In this document: piece by piece, positions 26,898 through 35,395 of the stretch | Layout: the number at the start of each line of letters is the position of its first letter | How positions within the stretch are numbered: the stretch's first letter is position 1 | Assembly (NCBI RefSeq): GCF_001282685.1 | Contig: NZ_LN875034.1 | Location: 117,533-181,532 of the forward strand | DNA from: Niameybacter massiliensis | GTDB lineage: Bacteria > Bacillota > Clostridia > Lachnospirales > Cellulosilyticaceae | DNA: 64,000 nucleotides | Direction: 5' to 3' | Position numbers and translations under genes: made by a program | Notes under the pieces: generated by a model | What the model was told of the DNA's origin: nothing | What the model saw: the letters and a program-made list of their open reading frames with translations, nothing else | Database searches by the model: none

Positions 26898-28342
26898 AAA
26901 AGTATAACATTATTTTGATTACAACAGATCAACAACGTTATGACACAGTAGGTGAGCTTGCACCAGATTATATGCGTATGCCACATACTCAGTATCTTAT
27001 TAACCAAGGAATTAGCTATACCAATGCTAATGCCCAATGTCCACTGTGTGTACCAGCACGTATTTCTATTATGAATGGGAAGTTTCCTCAGACAACAGGT
27101 TCTACAACAAACTGTGAGACAACAGATGTGATGGGAACACGTGATACCTTACCAGACCTTATGAGACAAGCAGGTTATCAAACCATTGCAATAGGAAAGA
27201 TGCATTTTGGACCACAACGTGCAAAACACGGATTTGATGAAATGATTATTCCTGATGACTACTACAGACAAATGCAACGTAGTGGAAGCCTGATTCAACC
27301 AATGCATCACGGAATGGGACAAAATGAGATTTATCCAGCACTTTCTACTGTACCAGAACCAATGACATTGACTTCTTGGATATCAGAACAATGTGTAGAA
27401 TACATAAGAGATAGACGTGACCCGTCTCAACCATTCTTTATGTGGTGTTCTTACTCTAAGCCCCATCCACCTTTTGATCCACCAGAACCATACTATTCAA
27501 TGTATCGAGGTGAAGAGATAGCAGATCCTGTATTTGGAGATTGGTCAGATGATGAACATGCACCTCTTGCTTTTAAACGACTTAGACAAATGTGGGGATA
27601 CGATAAAATTAGTCCAAAGATCATAAAAGAAGCAAAGGCTGCTTATTATGGCTTGCTCACTCAAATTGATTACAATATGGGACGGATTTTCTCTGCGCTT
27701 CAAGACTTTGATATGCTTAAAGATACCATTATCCTTTTCACTTCAGACCATGGAGAATACTTAGGAGACCATCACACAGCAGCCAAGTTCTTCTTACATC
27801 AAGCATCTACTCATGTACCATTTATTTTAAGACTCCCACCATCAATGGGGCATAAGCTAGGTGGAACAAAACAAGATATCCCTGTAACTCATGCAGATAT
27901 CTTACCAACCCTTGTAAATCTAGCAGGTGGGACAGTACCTGAAGATGTAGATGGACAAGATCTTATGGCAGTACTTGAAGGGAAAGAAAAGCCAAGACAA
28001 TACGTAGAGATGGTATCACAAATGGGCATGTTAGAGTCCATAGGTATTACAGACGGGGAATTTAAATACATGTGGTACTTAGAAGATCAATGCGAGCAAC
28101 TCTTTGATCTTATCAATGATCCACAAGAACTTAAAAACCTTGCAGGATTAGAAGCATATAAAGGGGTTCAAGAAGAACTTAAACAAGCTTTAATTGAAAG
28201 TGAACAAACTAAGAAATTAAACTACGTTAAAGATGGTAAGCTCACAACTATAGAACCACTTCATGACGATGAAAGACATAGAAGAGCGAATCCATGGCCA
28301 GGGTATCATACAGAATACTGCGATATTGATGTAAAACATTAA
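26894..28342 (+). CDS. Cys-type sulfatase 3
   Basis: 482 residues. Formylglycine site Cys52 in LCVPARISIMNG, metal residues Asp12-Gln13 in TTDQQRYD, and FTSDHGEYLGDHH later. The SKPHPPFDPPEPYY segment lines the active site as in heparan or chondroitin sulfatases. No signal peptide. It overlaps sulfatase 2 by ATGA. Downstream lies the long structured repeat (copy 2), which separates it from sulfatase 4. Confidence 0.93.
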   Translation: MKKYNIILITTDQQRYDTVGELAPDYMRMPHTQYLINQGISYTNANAQCPLCVPARISIMNGKFPQTTGSTTNCETTDVMGTRDTLPDLMRQAGYQTIAIGKMHFGPQRAKHGFDEMIIPDDYYRQMQRSGSLIQPMHHGMGQNEIYPALSTVPEPMTLTSWISEQCVEYIRDRRDPSQPFFMWCSYSKPHPPFDPPEPYYSMYRGEEIADPVFGDWSDDEHAPLAFKRLRQMWGYDKISPKIIKEAKAAYYGLLTQIDYNMGRIFSALQDFDMLKDTIILFTSDHGEYLGDHHTAAKFFLHQASTHVPFILRLPPSMGHKLGGTKQDIPVTHADILPTLVNLAGGTVPEDVDGQDLMAVLEGKEKPRQYVEMVSQMGMLESIGITDGEFKYMWYLEDQCEQLFDLINDPQELKNLAGLEAYKGVQEELKQALIESEQTKKLNYVKDGKLTTIEPLHDDERHRRANPWPGYHTEYCDIDVKH

Positions 28343-28367
28343 GTAAGTGAGGGTGTGCTGGTATGAA

Positions 28368-29090
28368 TATTGTATTCCAACTTCTAGTCCTCGACCTTTA
28401 AGACAGGCTAAGTTCATTCCATCAAACTAACGGGCAAAAACTCGGAAAAGAAGTTCACTTTTCCTCAAACACTTGCCCTAAAATCAGCTTGATTCCATTT
28501 ACTAAGCCTCTCTAAAAAGTCTGCGGAGGAAGTTTCCATACAATACCTCCCAGCATCCCATCACTTAGTCAGCCCCCCGGAAGAGAAAAAAGGAAGTAAC
28601 GTTCTTTTATCTTCCGGGGTACATTGCTGAAAGTGAAGGGCCTTAAGCAGAAGTGGGTTCTGGAGTAAACATTTACCCATCAAGCTAGGTAAGGCTACTA
28701 AAATAAGTTCACTACTTGGGAGAAGGTAAGTATACAATACCTCCCCAGCAACCCATCACTTAGCAAGCCCCCCTGGAAGAGAAAGAAGGAAGTACCGTCC
28801 CTCTCACTTCCACGGGCGCATCACTGAATGTGAAAACATAGTGGAGTGAGTAGAGTAGGTTAGGGATGCGTGGGTAATATACCTGTAGCTTTTTTCGAGA
28901 GTGGGCTTAGAAAGTGTTAATGAATACGAAGGTAGGGTTTTGCACGAATGTCTGAGCGTAAGCGAGTTTTCGTGCGTTCTACCTGAGAATGAATTTACAC
29001 TTTCTTAGTCTGCTTGAGCAAAAGCGAAAGAGATAGTGCACGCGTAGCACTAACCCAACCTCAACAAACACCTATAAGTTTTCACTACAT
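28368..29090 (-). repeat. Long structured non-coding repeat, copy 2 (inverted)
   Basis: 723 bp in the 782 bp gap between two sulfatase genes, without a credible gene. Its reverse complement aligns with 2177-2742. Hairpins on the plus strand: GGAAAAG/CTTTTCC at 28444-28450 and 28458-28464; GCACGAA/TTCGTGC at 28942-28948 and 28969-28975; a 15-base stem at 28903-28917 and 28997-29011; AGTGC/GCACT at 29035-29039 and 29047-29051. In each, both arms differ from copy 1 in ways that keep pairing. It also carries a module of about 100 bp twice, at 28538-28637 and 28732-28834, which accounts for its greater length. Local G and C content is higher than in the flanking intergenic DNA. No transposase or target duplication recognised. 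Confidence 0.85.
28538..28834. repeat. Direct duplication of a hairpin module inside repeat copy 2
   Basis: 28538-28637 and 28732-28834 are about 80% alike by eye, both running from ATACAATACCTCC to GTGAA. Each holds a hairpin: CCCCGGAAG/CTTCCGGGG (28575-28583, 28611-28619) in the first and TGGAAG/CTTCCA (28774-28779, 28807-28812) in the second. The C-G pair of the first is a T-A pair in the second. Copy 1 has only one, decayed version (about 2476-2574). Confidence 0.8.
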
Positions 29091-29124
29091 CCAAGTCTAA
29101 TTAACATGAAAAGAGGGGATTTAC

Positions 29125-30660
29125 ATGTCTAAGAAAAAAAATATATTACTCATATTTACGGATCAACACCGCGCAGATAGTTTATCTTGTTACAATCCAA
29201 ATACACTTTGCAAGACACCTCATATCGATGCTTTAACAAGTGAGAGTGTTGTATTTAATAATGCTTATACAACTTGTCCTGTGTGCTCTCCAGCGAGAAG
29301 TTCTTTAATGTCAGGTTCTTATCCATCTAAAACAGGTATGGAAAGTAACTTATATCAATCAGGTTGTAGAACACATGAACTTCAGGATACACCACATCTT
29401 TTAAGTCGTAGACTACAAACAGTGGGCTATAACTTAGGATATACAGGTAAGTGGCACCTTGGTGTGGGTAGTGACAAACAAGCAAGTGCGGAAGGTAGAA
29501 GTATTGTAGCTCAACAAGAAAAAGGATTTATGGATAGTGCAGCTTATGAGCATTATGGCACATTACCAACAGATGTAGGGTTTGTGGGAGATGATTTCCC
29601 AGGACATGGTGGTGGTGGATGGACTTATCCAGAGTTCCATCAGTACTTAAAAGATAACAATCTAGAAGTTAAGATGATTAATAAAGGAAATGGTAATCGT
29701 GCAGGTGACCATTCAACTTGGGCAGAGGTTGTATCACCAATAGAATCTACTATCGAATACTACTTAACAGAAAGAGCGATTACACTCATTGATGATTTAA
29801 CAGGAGAAGACAAACCTTTCTTCTTTGCACTTAACTTCTGGGGACCACATGAACCGTTCTATGCACCAACTAAGTATTTAGATCTATATAGAGATATGGC
29901 TATTCCAGAGTCACCTTCCTTTAGAGAAGATGCTAAAAGTATGCCAAAGATTTATGAACTTCTTAGAAGACCAGAACATGACTGGAGCTTCTTCCAAAAT
30001 ACATTAAGACATTACTATGCATGTATTTCTCATATTGATGCACAAATAGGACGTTTAGTAGAGCATCTTAAGGCTAAAGGACTTTATGAAGATACAGTTA
30101 TTATCTTTGCAGCTGATCATGGAGATAATCAAGGATGTCATGGTGGACTTGAGAATAAGTCTTACAGTATGTACAATGATACAACGAATATTCCTTTATT
30201 TATTAAACCAGCAGGAGAAAGTATTACACCATATACTCAAACAGCATTTGCCTCAACAGTAGATATCTATGCAACTATATTAGACTTAGCAGGTTATGTA
30301 CCTACAGATAACTATGGTTATGGTGATGGTAGAACACTTACAAGATTCCTACAAAGTGAAAGCAAAGAAGGATGGGCAAATGATATTGTGACAGAAGGTA
30401 TGGGTGCCTTTGACGTTGTAGCGACTCAACGTATGTATAGACAAGATCAATATAAGTACATCTTTAATGGAGCAGGCGAAGATCAACTCTTTAATTTAGA
30501 AGAAGACCCATATGAAATGAATAACCTAATTAAAGATGAAAAGATACAAGATAAACTTATGGAACTTAAAAATGACTTTGCAGATTGGATGAGTGCACAT
30601 AATGATCCAGTGCGCCATGCATTTTGTAAGATTAATCGTATAAAGGAGTGGGAATTATAG
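29125..30660 (+). CDS. Cys-type sulfatase 4
   Basis: 511 residues; AGAGGGG precedes the ATG. Formylglycine site Cys54 in VCSPARSSLMSG, metal residues Asp13-Gln14 in FTDQHRAD, and AADHGDNQGCHGG as the later metal site. No signal peptide. It has a longer central insertion (about residues 118-200, rich in Gly and His, e.g. FPGHGGGGWTYPEF) than the other four. Its stop is one base before the start of the maturase gene, so the pair is co-translated, and the enzyme is probably the preferred or founding client of that maturase. Confidence 0.93.
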   Translation: MSKKKNILLIFTDQHRADSLSCYNPNTLCKTPHIDALTSESVVFNNAYTTCPVCSPARSSLMSGSYPSKTGMESNLYQSGCRTHELQDTPHLLSRRLQTVGYNLGYTGKWHLGVGSDKQASAEGRSIVAQQEKGFMDSAAYEHYGTLPTDVGFVGDDFPGHGGGGWTYPEFHQYLKDNNLEVKMINKGNGNRAGDHSTWAEVVSPIESTIEYYLTERAITLIDDLTGEDKPFFFALNFWGPHEPFYAPTKYLDLYRDMAIPESPSFREDAKSMPKIYELLRRPEHDWSFFQNTLRHYYACISHIDAQIGRLVEHLKAKGLYEDTVIIFAADHGDNQGCHGGLENKSYSMYNDTTNIPLFIKPAGESITPYTQTAFASTVDIYATILDLAGYVPTDNYGYGDGRTLTRFLQSESKEGWANDIVTEGMGAFDVVATQRMYRQDQYKYIFNGAGEDQLFNLEEDPYEMNNLIKDEKIQDKLMELKNDFADWMSAHNDPVRHAFCKINRIKEWEL

Positions 30661-30661
30661 T

Positions 30662-31783
30662 ATGCCACCGATTCATTTACTGATAAAACCAGCATCTAGT
30701 GGATGTAATCTAGCTTGTAAATATTGTTTCTACTATGATGTAAGTGATAACAGACAAGTAAAGTCTTATGGAAGAATGACAAAAGAGAATTTAGAGGTAC
30801 TTGTTGAAAAGGCAATGACACATGCTGAGGGAAGTTGTACTTTTGCTTTCCAAGGAGGTGAACCTACTTTGGTAGGTTTAGACTTCTATGAAGCGCTTAT
30901 AGCTTATGAAAAGAAATATGCAAGACCAGGATTACAAGTGTCTAATGCCATTCAAACAAATGGTACATTAATTGATGAAGAATGGGCCAAGTTCTTTGCA
31001 AAGAATAAATTCTTAGTAGGCCTATCATTAGACGGTATAAAGGATGTTCATAATGAACTTAGATTAGATAGAAATAGAGAAGGAACTTTTGAACGTGTAC
31101 TTGAAACAACAAAGCTTTTTGATAAGCATAAAGTGGAATATAATATTTTAACTGTTGTTACGAGACAAGTGGCTGAAAATATTAAAGAGATCTATGATTT
31201 TTATTTAGAAAATAATTTTAGATATATGCAATTCATTCCTTGCTTAGATGAAATTCATGAAGAAAAGGGACAAAAAGATTATTCTCTTACACCAAGATTG
31301 TATGAGAAATTCCTCATGGACCTTTTCGATAAATGGTATGAAACCATTAAAAAAGGAGAGTTTATATATATCCGCTACTTCGAAAACTTACTTCAAGTTA
31401 TGTTAGGTTACTATCCAGAAGCATGTGGTATGATGGGGACCTGTACATACCAATATGTAATCGAAGCAGATGGGGGCGTATACCCTTGTGACTTCTATGT
31501 AATGGATGAGTATAAAATAGGAAATATGCTTCATGATGACTTTAAATCTATAGAAGCAAAAAGAACGCAAATAAGATTTATTGAGCAGTCACAATGTAAA
31601 GACTCAGGATGCCTCAAATGTAAGTGGTACAACATGTGCCATGGTGGATGTAGAAGAGATAGAGATAAGTTTGAAGATGGAAAAATGGGACGTAATTACT
31701 TCTGTACATCCTATAAAACCTTCTTTAAATATAGCTATCCAAGGCTACAAGAAATAGGGCAAATGATTCTTAAAAGAAGATAA
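30662..31783 (+). CDS. Anaerobic sulfatase-maturating enzyme (radical SAM)
   Basis: 373 residues, typical anSME length. Converts the active-site Cys of sulfatases to formylglycine without oxygen. The radical SAM cluster motif is Cys15, Cys19, Cys22 in GCNLACKYCFYYD. The SPASM domain with its two extra iron-sulfur clusters shows CGMMGTC, YPCDFYV (with the probable catalytic Asp), CKDSGCLKCKWYNMCHGGC and a final YFCTSY. It follows sulfatase 4 by one base; its ribosome site (AAAGGAG) lies inside that gene. It can serve all five sulfatases of this window, all of which are Cys-type and cytoplasmic. Confidence 0.95.
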   Translation: MPPIHLLIKPASSGCNLACKYCFYYDVSDNRQVKSYGRMTKENLEVLVEKAMTHAEGSCTFAFQGGEPTLVGLDFYEALIAYEKKYARPGLQVSNAIQTNGTLIDEEWAKFFAKNKFLVGLSLDGIKDVHNELRLDRNREGTFERVLETTKLFDKHKVEYNILTVVTRQVAENIKEIYDFYLENNFRYMQFIPCLDEIHEEKGQKDYSLTPRLYEKFLMDLFDKWYETIKKGEFIYIRYFENLLQVMLGYYPEACGMMGTCTYQYVIEADGGVYPCDFYVMDEYKIGNMLHDDFKSIEAKRTQIRFIEQSQCKDSGCLKCKWYNMCHGGCRRDRDKFEDGKMGRNYFCTSYKTFFKYSYPRLQEIGQMILKRR

Positions 31784-31804
31784 AAAAGGTACATTTTGGT
31801 TGAC

Positions 31805-31818
31805 TTAACTAAAGTTAA
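31805..31818. promoter_or_regulatory. Inverted repeat upstream of GH125, candidate operator
   Basis: TTAACT (31805-31810) and AGTTAA (31813-31818) form a 14-base dyad. About 70 bases downstream TATAAT (near 31884) is a plausible -10 for the GH125 gene. Sequence-only suggestion. Confidence 0.35.
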
Positions 31819-31941
31819 CAAAGCGAATAATAAAAAAGTAACAAAAAGATACAAAAAGCTATTCTAAAGCAAAAAAATCTTGTATAATAAACCTATAACA
31901 ATAAACCATACTTTAATGAATAAACAGAGAGGATTTGACTC

Positions 31942-33231
31942 ATGGAAAAACAATTACCACAATCAATGCAAAATCTCCTTGAAGAAGTAAGAACAAAATT
32001 AGCAGGTGATGAAAAACTTATTAAAATGTTTGAAAACTGCTATACAAATACTTTAGATACTACTGTTAAAAAAATGGAAGACGGTACTACATACGTAATC
32101 ACAGGAGACATCCCAGCGATGTGGCTTAGAGACTCTGTATGTCAGCTTAGACCATACTACGTATTAGCAGAAAAAGATCCAGAAATCGCAGATATGATCG
32201 AAGGTCTTGTAAGAAGACAAATGAAATATATCTTAATTGATGCTTATGCAAATGCTTTCAACGAAGAAGCAAACGGAAACTGTTGGGAAAAAGATGAAAC
32301 AGATCAATGTGATTGGATTTGGGAAAGAAAATACGAAATCGACTCACTTTGCTTCCCAGTTCAAATGAGCTACTTATTATGGAAAAACACAGGTAGAACA
32401 GCTCAATTCGATGAAGAATACGTAAAAGCTATCTACCGCATCATTGAAGTATTTAGAACAGAACAAGATCATGAAAACAAATCACCATACAACTTCATCA
32501 GACATGGTTGCTACTACACAGATACATTATCAAGAGATGGTAAAGGTGCTTTAGTTAAATCTAACATCGGTCTTACATGGTCAGGATTTAGACCAAGTGA
32601 TGATGCTTGTATGTATGGATACCTTATCCCATCAAACATGTTTGCAGAAGTAATCATGGGATACGTAGTAGAAATCGCTACAGAAGTTCTTAAAAATGAA
32701 GAACTTGCTAAATTAGCTGCAGAACTTAAAGCAGAACTTAGAGAAGCAATTGAAGCTTATGGTACATTATCAAACTACCAATACGGTAAAGTATACGCTT
32801 ACGAAGTAGATGGTTTCGGCCAATACAACATCATGGATGATGCAAACCTTCCAAGTCTTCTTTCAATCCCATACATCGGATACGTAAATGAAGATGATGA
32901 AGTATACCAAAACACAAGAAAAATGATCCTTAGCGAAATGAACCCATACTTCTACAAAGGTGCAGCAGCTCAAGGTATCGGTAGCCCACATACACCAGTA
33001 AACTACATCTGGCACATCTCACTTGCTATGCAAGGTTTAACATCAAACGATATGGAATACAAAAAATCTATTCTTGAAATGATGAAAAACACAGATGGTG
33101 GCAAAGAATTAATGCACGAAGGATTCAATGTAGATGATCCAGCACAATACACAAGAGAATGGTTCTCATGGGCAAATGCAATGTTCTGTGAACTTGTACT
33201 TGACTACTGTGGATACAAAGTAAAAAGATAA
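31942..33231 (+). CDS. Exo-alpha-1,6-mannosidase, glycoside hydrolase family 125
   Basis: 429 residues, usual GH125 length. Releases alpha-1,6-linked mannose, as from the core of N-glycans. Family signatures: TGDIPAMWLRDSVCQLRPY (residues 54-72), the acidic pair Asp220-Asp221 in GFRPSDDACMYGYLIPSN, GIGSPHTP and ELMHEGFNVDDP with the probable base Glu. No signal peptide, so it acts in the cytoplasm with GH38. AGAGAGG before ATG. Codon use is striking: Asn, Tyr, Phe and Ile codons end mostly in C (AAC, TAC, TTC, ATC), unlike most genes nearby, suggesting strong expression. Single gene with its own terminator. Confidence 0.95.
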   Translation: MEKQLPQSMQNLLEEVRTKLAGDEKLIKMFENCYTNTLDTTVKKMEDGTTYVITGDIPAMWLRDSVCQLRPYYVLAEKDPEIADMIEGLVRRQMKYILIDAYANAFNEEANGNCWEKDETDQCDWIWERKYEIDSLCFPVQMSYLLWKNTGRTAQFDEEYVKAIYRIIEVFRTEQDHENKSPYNFIRHGCYYTDTLSRDGKGALVKSNIGLTWSGFRPSDDACMYGYLIPSNMFAEVIMGYVVEIATEVLKNEELAKLAAELKAELREAIEAYGTLSNYQYGKVYAYEVDGFGQYNIMDDANLPSLLSIPYIGYVNEDDEVYQNTRKMILSEMNPYFYKGAAAQGIGSPHTPVNYIWHISLAMQGLTSNDMEYKKSILEMMKNTDGGKELMHEGFNVDDPAQYTREWFSWANAMFCELVLDYCGYKVKR

Positions 33232-33257
33232 TTAGATAAATATTTAGTTCCTATAAA

Positions 33258-33302
33258 AATAAAGCGTGAAATCAAGTCATTGATTTCACGCTTTATTTTT
33301 AT
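33258..33302. terminator. Bidirectional terminator between GH125 and nahK-like gene
   Basis: A perfect 18-base stem, arms 33258-33275 and 33280-33297, with a T-run on one side and an A-run on the other. It lies between convergent genes. Confidence 0.9.
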
Positions 33303-33319
33303 CCTAAAATGTTTTATAA

Positions 33320-34414
33320 CTACTTCATAAATTTTTGAATAATTGCTTCTAGTTCCTGCCAATGATGCTCCATATCTTGAACAAGTTTAAACTGAGTACG
33401 TGCACGGTCTAAATTATGATTAGGTCTATGTATTTTGAAATACGTATCACCTTCTAAATAATCTGTTAAAAAGCGTATACCACATTCAAAAGTAATAATT
33501 TTAGCACCTATAAGTAAGGAAGCGATTTCATCATTGGTTAAGTGAGCACCTACTGAGGATAAGAATCCTTCAGTAAAAGCTTCAAAACGATCTAACATAA
33601 AGTGAACCTTTGAAAGATCAACCTCATCTTCTGCACCAGAAGTTGCCCCTGTACGAATACAATCACCAAAGTCATAAGCTACAAGACCAGGCATAACAGT
33701 ATCAAGATCAATAACACAAATACCTTTTTGAGTATAAGCATCTATCATAATGTTATTGATTTTAGTATCATTATGAGTTACGCGTAGAGGCAGTTTGCCA
33801 GACTCATAAAGGTCAATAAGACTAGAGGCATCTTGTTCATGACTTAGAACAAAATCAATTTCAGCAGGGATAGTTTTAGCGCGTCCAACACAATCGTTTT
33901 CAAGTGCATTAAGAAAGTTATTGAAACGATTTTTGGTATGATGGAAATAAGGAATGGTTTCATAAAGCTTAGAAGCATCAAAATCTAGAAGAAATCTTTG
34001 AAATTCACCAAATTTATACGCTGCATTATAAAACACTGTGTTATTTGGGACGATATCATAAGAGATAGCATCAGTAATAAACACATAAGCACGCCAATAG
34101 TATCCTTCTTTATCAAGAAAGTAGCTAGTATGAGCATGTGTAGGTATAAGAGTTAAGACCTCACGCTCTATATCACCACCTTCAGCAAGTACTTTTTGTT
34201 GAAGATGAGCACATACAGCTTGGATATTTTCCATAAGAGTTTCAGGAGACTTGAAAATATGATGATTGATACGTTGAAGAATATAGTTTTTAGGTGCATT
34301 AGTAGTTACAAGAAAAGTATCGTTAATATGCCCATTTCCAGTAGGAGTGATAGATATAAGCTCGCCTTCAAATTGAAAGTGAGAAAAAACTTTATCAGCA
34401 TTAAAGGTATTCAT
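33320..34414 (-). CDS. N-acetylhexosamine 1-kinase-like protein (NahK family)
   Basis: 364 residues. Strong block-wise resemblance to Bifidobacterium longum NahK: GNGHINDTFLVTT near the N-terminus, FGEFQRFLLDFDASKLYETI, the catalytic loop PLRVTHNDTKINNIMID, metal-binding CVIDLDTVMPGLVAYDFGD, and LDRARTQFKLVQDME at the end. NahK makes GlcNAc-1-phosphate or GalNAc-1-phosphate from the free amino sugar and ATP. It follows the nucleotidyltransferase gene by three bases, its ribosome site lying within that gene's end. Together they would take HexNAc released from glycans to a nucleotide sugar. Cytoplasmic. The exact sugar specificity is not certain. Confidence 0.88.
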   Translation of the reverse strand: MNTFNADKVFSHFQFEGELISITPTGNGHINDTFLVTTNAPKNYILQRINHHIFKSPETLMENIQAVCAHLQQKVLAEGGDIEREVLTLIPTHAHTSYFLDKEGYYWRAYVFITDAISYDIVPNNTVFYNAAYKFGEFQRFLLDFDASKLYETIPYFHHTKNRFNNFLNALENDCVGRAKTIPAEIDFVLSHEQDASSLIDLYESGKLPLRVTHNDTKINNIMIDAYTQKGICVIDLDTVMPGLVAYDFGDCIRTGATSGAEDEVDLSKVHFMLDRFEAFTEGFLSSVGAHLTNDEIASLLIGAKIITFECGIRFLTDYLEGDTYFKIHRPNHNLDRARTQFKLVQDMEHHWQELEAIIQKFMK

Positions 34415-34417
34415 AGC

Positions 34418-35332
34418 TTAATCCTCCCATAATTTATTTGGATAGACACCTTGGCTTTGTAAATGCTTAATAGCATTTACCACAACAGGCTTATCTTCTT
34501 TATAGGTAACACCATACCATTTATCTGATGAGTGGAGTACCTTCACGGTAGCAGATTGATTTTGAATTAATGAATTAACAACTGAAGGTAAGAAGTATTC
34601 AGACTTTAAAGGATTAGTTACAAGTGCTTCTTCTAAAAATGGTTTAAAGGCTTTTTCGAGTTCAGTGAAAATACTAGGGGTAAAGCCCCATAGATTCATG
34701 GAAACAATAGAATCTTTACATACAGGTGTCCAGATATCATCTTCTAAGAATTGTACAGTTTTTTCATGATAAGCAATATGTGTACGTTCACAAATAGAAG
34801 TTAAGTAGGTATTATTGACTTCACAAACACCACGAGCTACGTGTCCATGTTCAGTTAAAGTATTTTCTAATGAGTAACCAACCATACAATAATTATAGGT
34901 GTGATTATCTTGAGCAGTTTGAAGGAAGTCATACATAGCCTTAAAAGCATGTTCGCCATAGAAGTCATCTGCATTAATTACTGCAAAAGGTTCATGGACA
35001 ATATCTTTACAAGCTAGAATAGCATGACCTGTACCCCAAGGTTTAGTACGATCAGCTGGAGCTGTGAAGCCTTCAGGAAGGTTATTGATATCTTGGTAAG
35101 CGTATGTAGTTTCTATAAATTGGCCGATGCGATTACCGATAGCTTCTTGGAATTCTTCTTCATCTTGTTTTTTGATAATAAATACAACTTTTTTAAAACC
35201 AGCCTTAATAGCGTCGTAAATAGAAAAATCAATAATTAATTCTTTATGTGAGCCTACAGGATCGATTTGTTTTAAACCACCATAGCGGCTTCCCATACCT
35301 GCGGCCATAATAACTAAAATAGGTTCTGACAT
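34418..35332 (-). CDS. Sugar-1-phosphate nucleotidyltransferase
   Basis: 304 residues. The N-terminal nucleotide-binding signature is ILVIMAAGMGSRYGGLKQI, with GTGHAILACKD and the metal-binding FAVINADDFYGE. It lacks the C-terminal hexapeptide repeats of GlmU, so it is a simple nucleotidyltransferase. The family commonly sits beside NahK-like kinases, as here, where it is the first gene of the pair. It probably makes UDP-GlcNAc, UDP-GalNAc or a similar nucleotide sugar from the kinase product. AAAGGTG precedes the ATG. Substrate inferred from context. Confidence 0.85.
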   Translation of the reverse strand: MSEPILVIMAAGMGSRYGGLKQIDPVGSHKELIIDFSIYDAIKAGFKKVVFIIKKQDEEEFQEAIGNRIGQFIETTYAYQDINNLPEGFTAPADRTKPWGTGHAILACKDIVHEPFAVINADDFYGEHAFKAMYDFLQTAQDNHTYNYCMVGYSLENTLTEHGHVARGVCEVNNTYLTSICERTHIAYHEKTVQFLEDDIWTPVCKDSIVSMNLWGFTPSIFTELEKAFKPFLEEALVTNPLKSEYFLPSVVNSLIQNQSATVKVLHSSDKWYGVTYKEDKPVVVNAIKHLQSQGVYPNKLWED

Positions 35333-35395
35333 GATAATTCACCTTTCGAGTTCATTTAATAGTTTATAAGTATAAAAATAAGTTTAGGTATAGAG

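Noticed and set aside
2177-29090. Invertible 26 kb segment between the inverted repeat copies
   Set aside because: The copies are too diverged by eye for efficient recombination, and nothing in the gene order suggests recent inversion.
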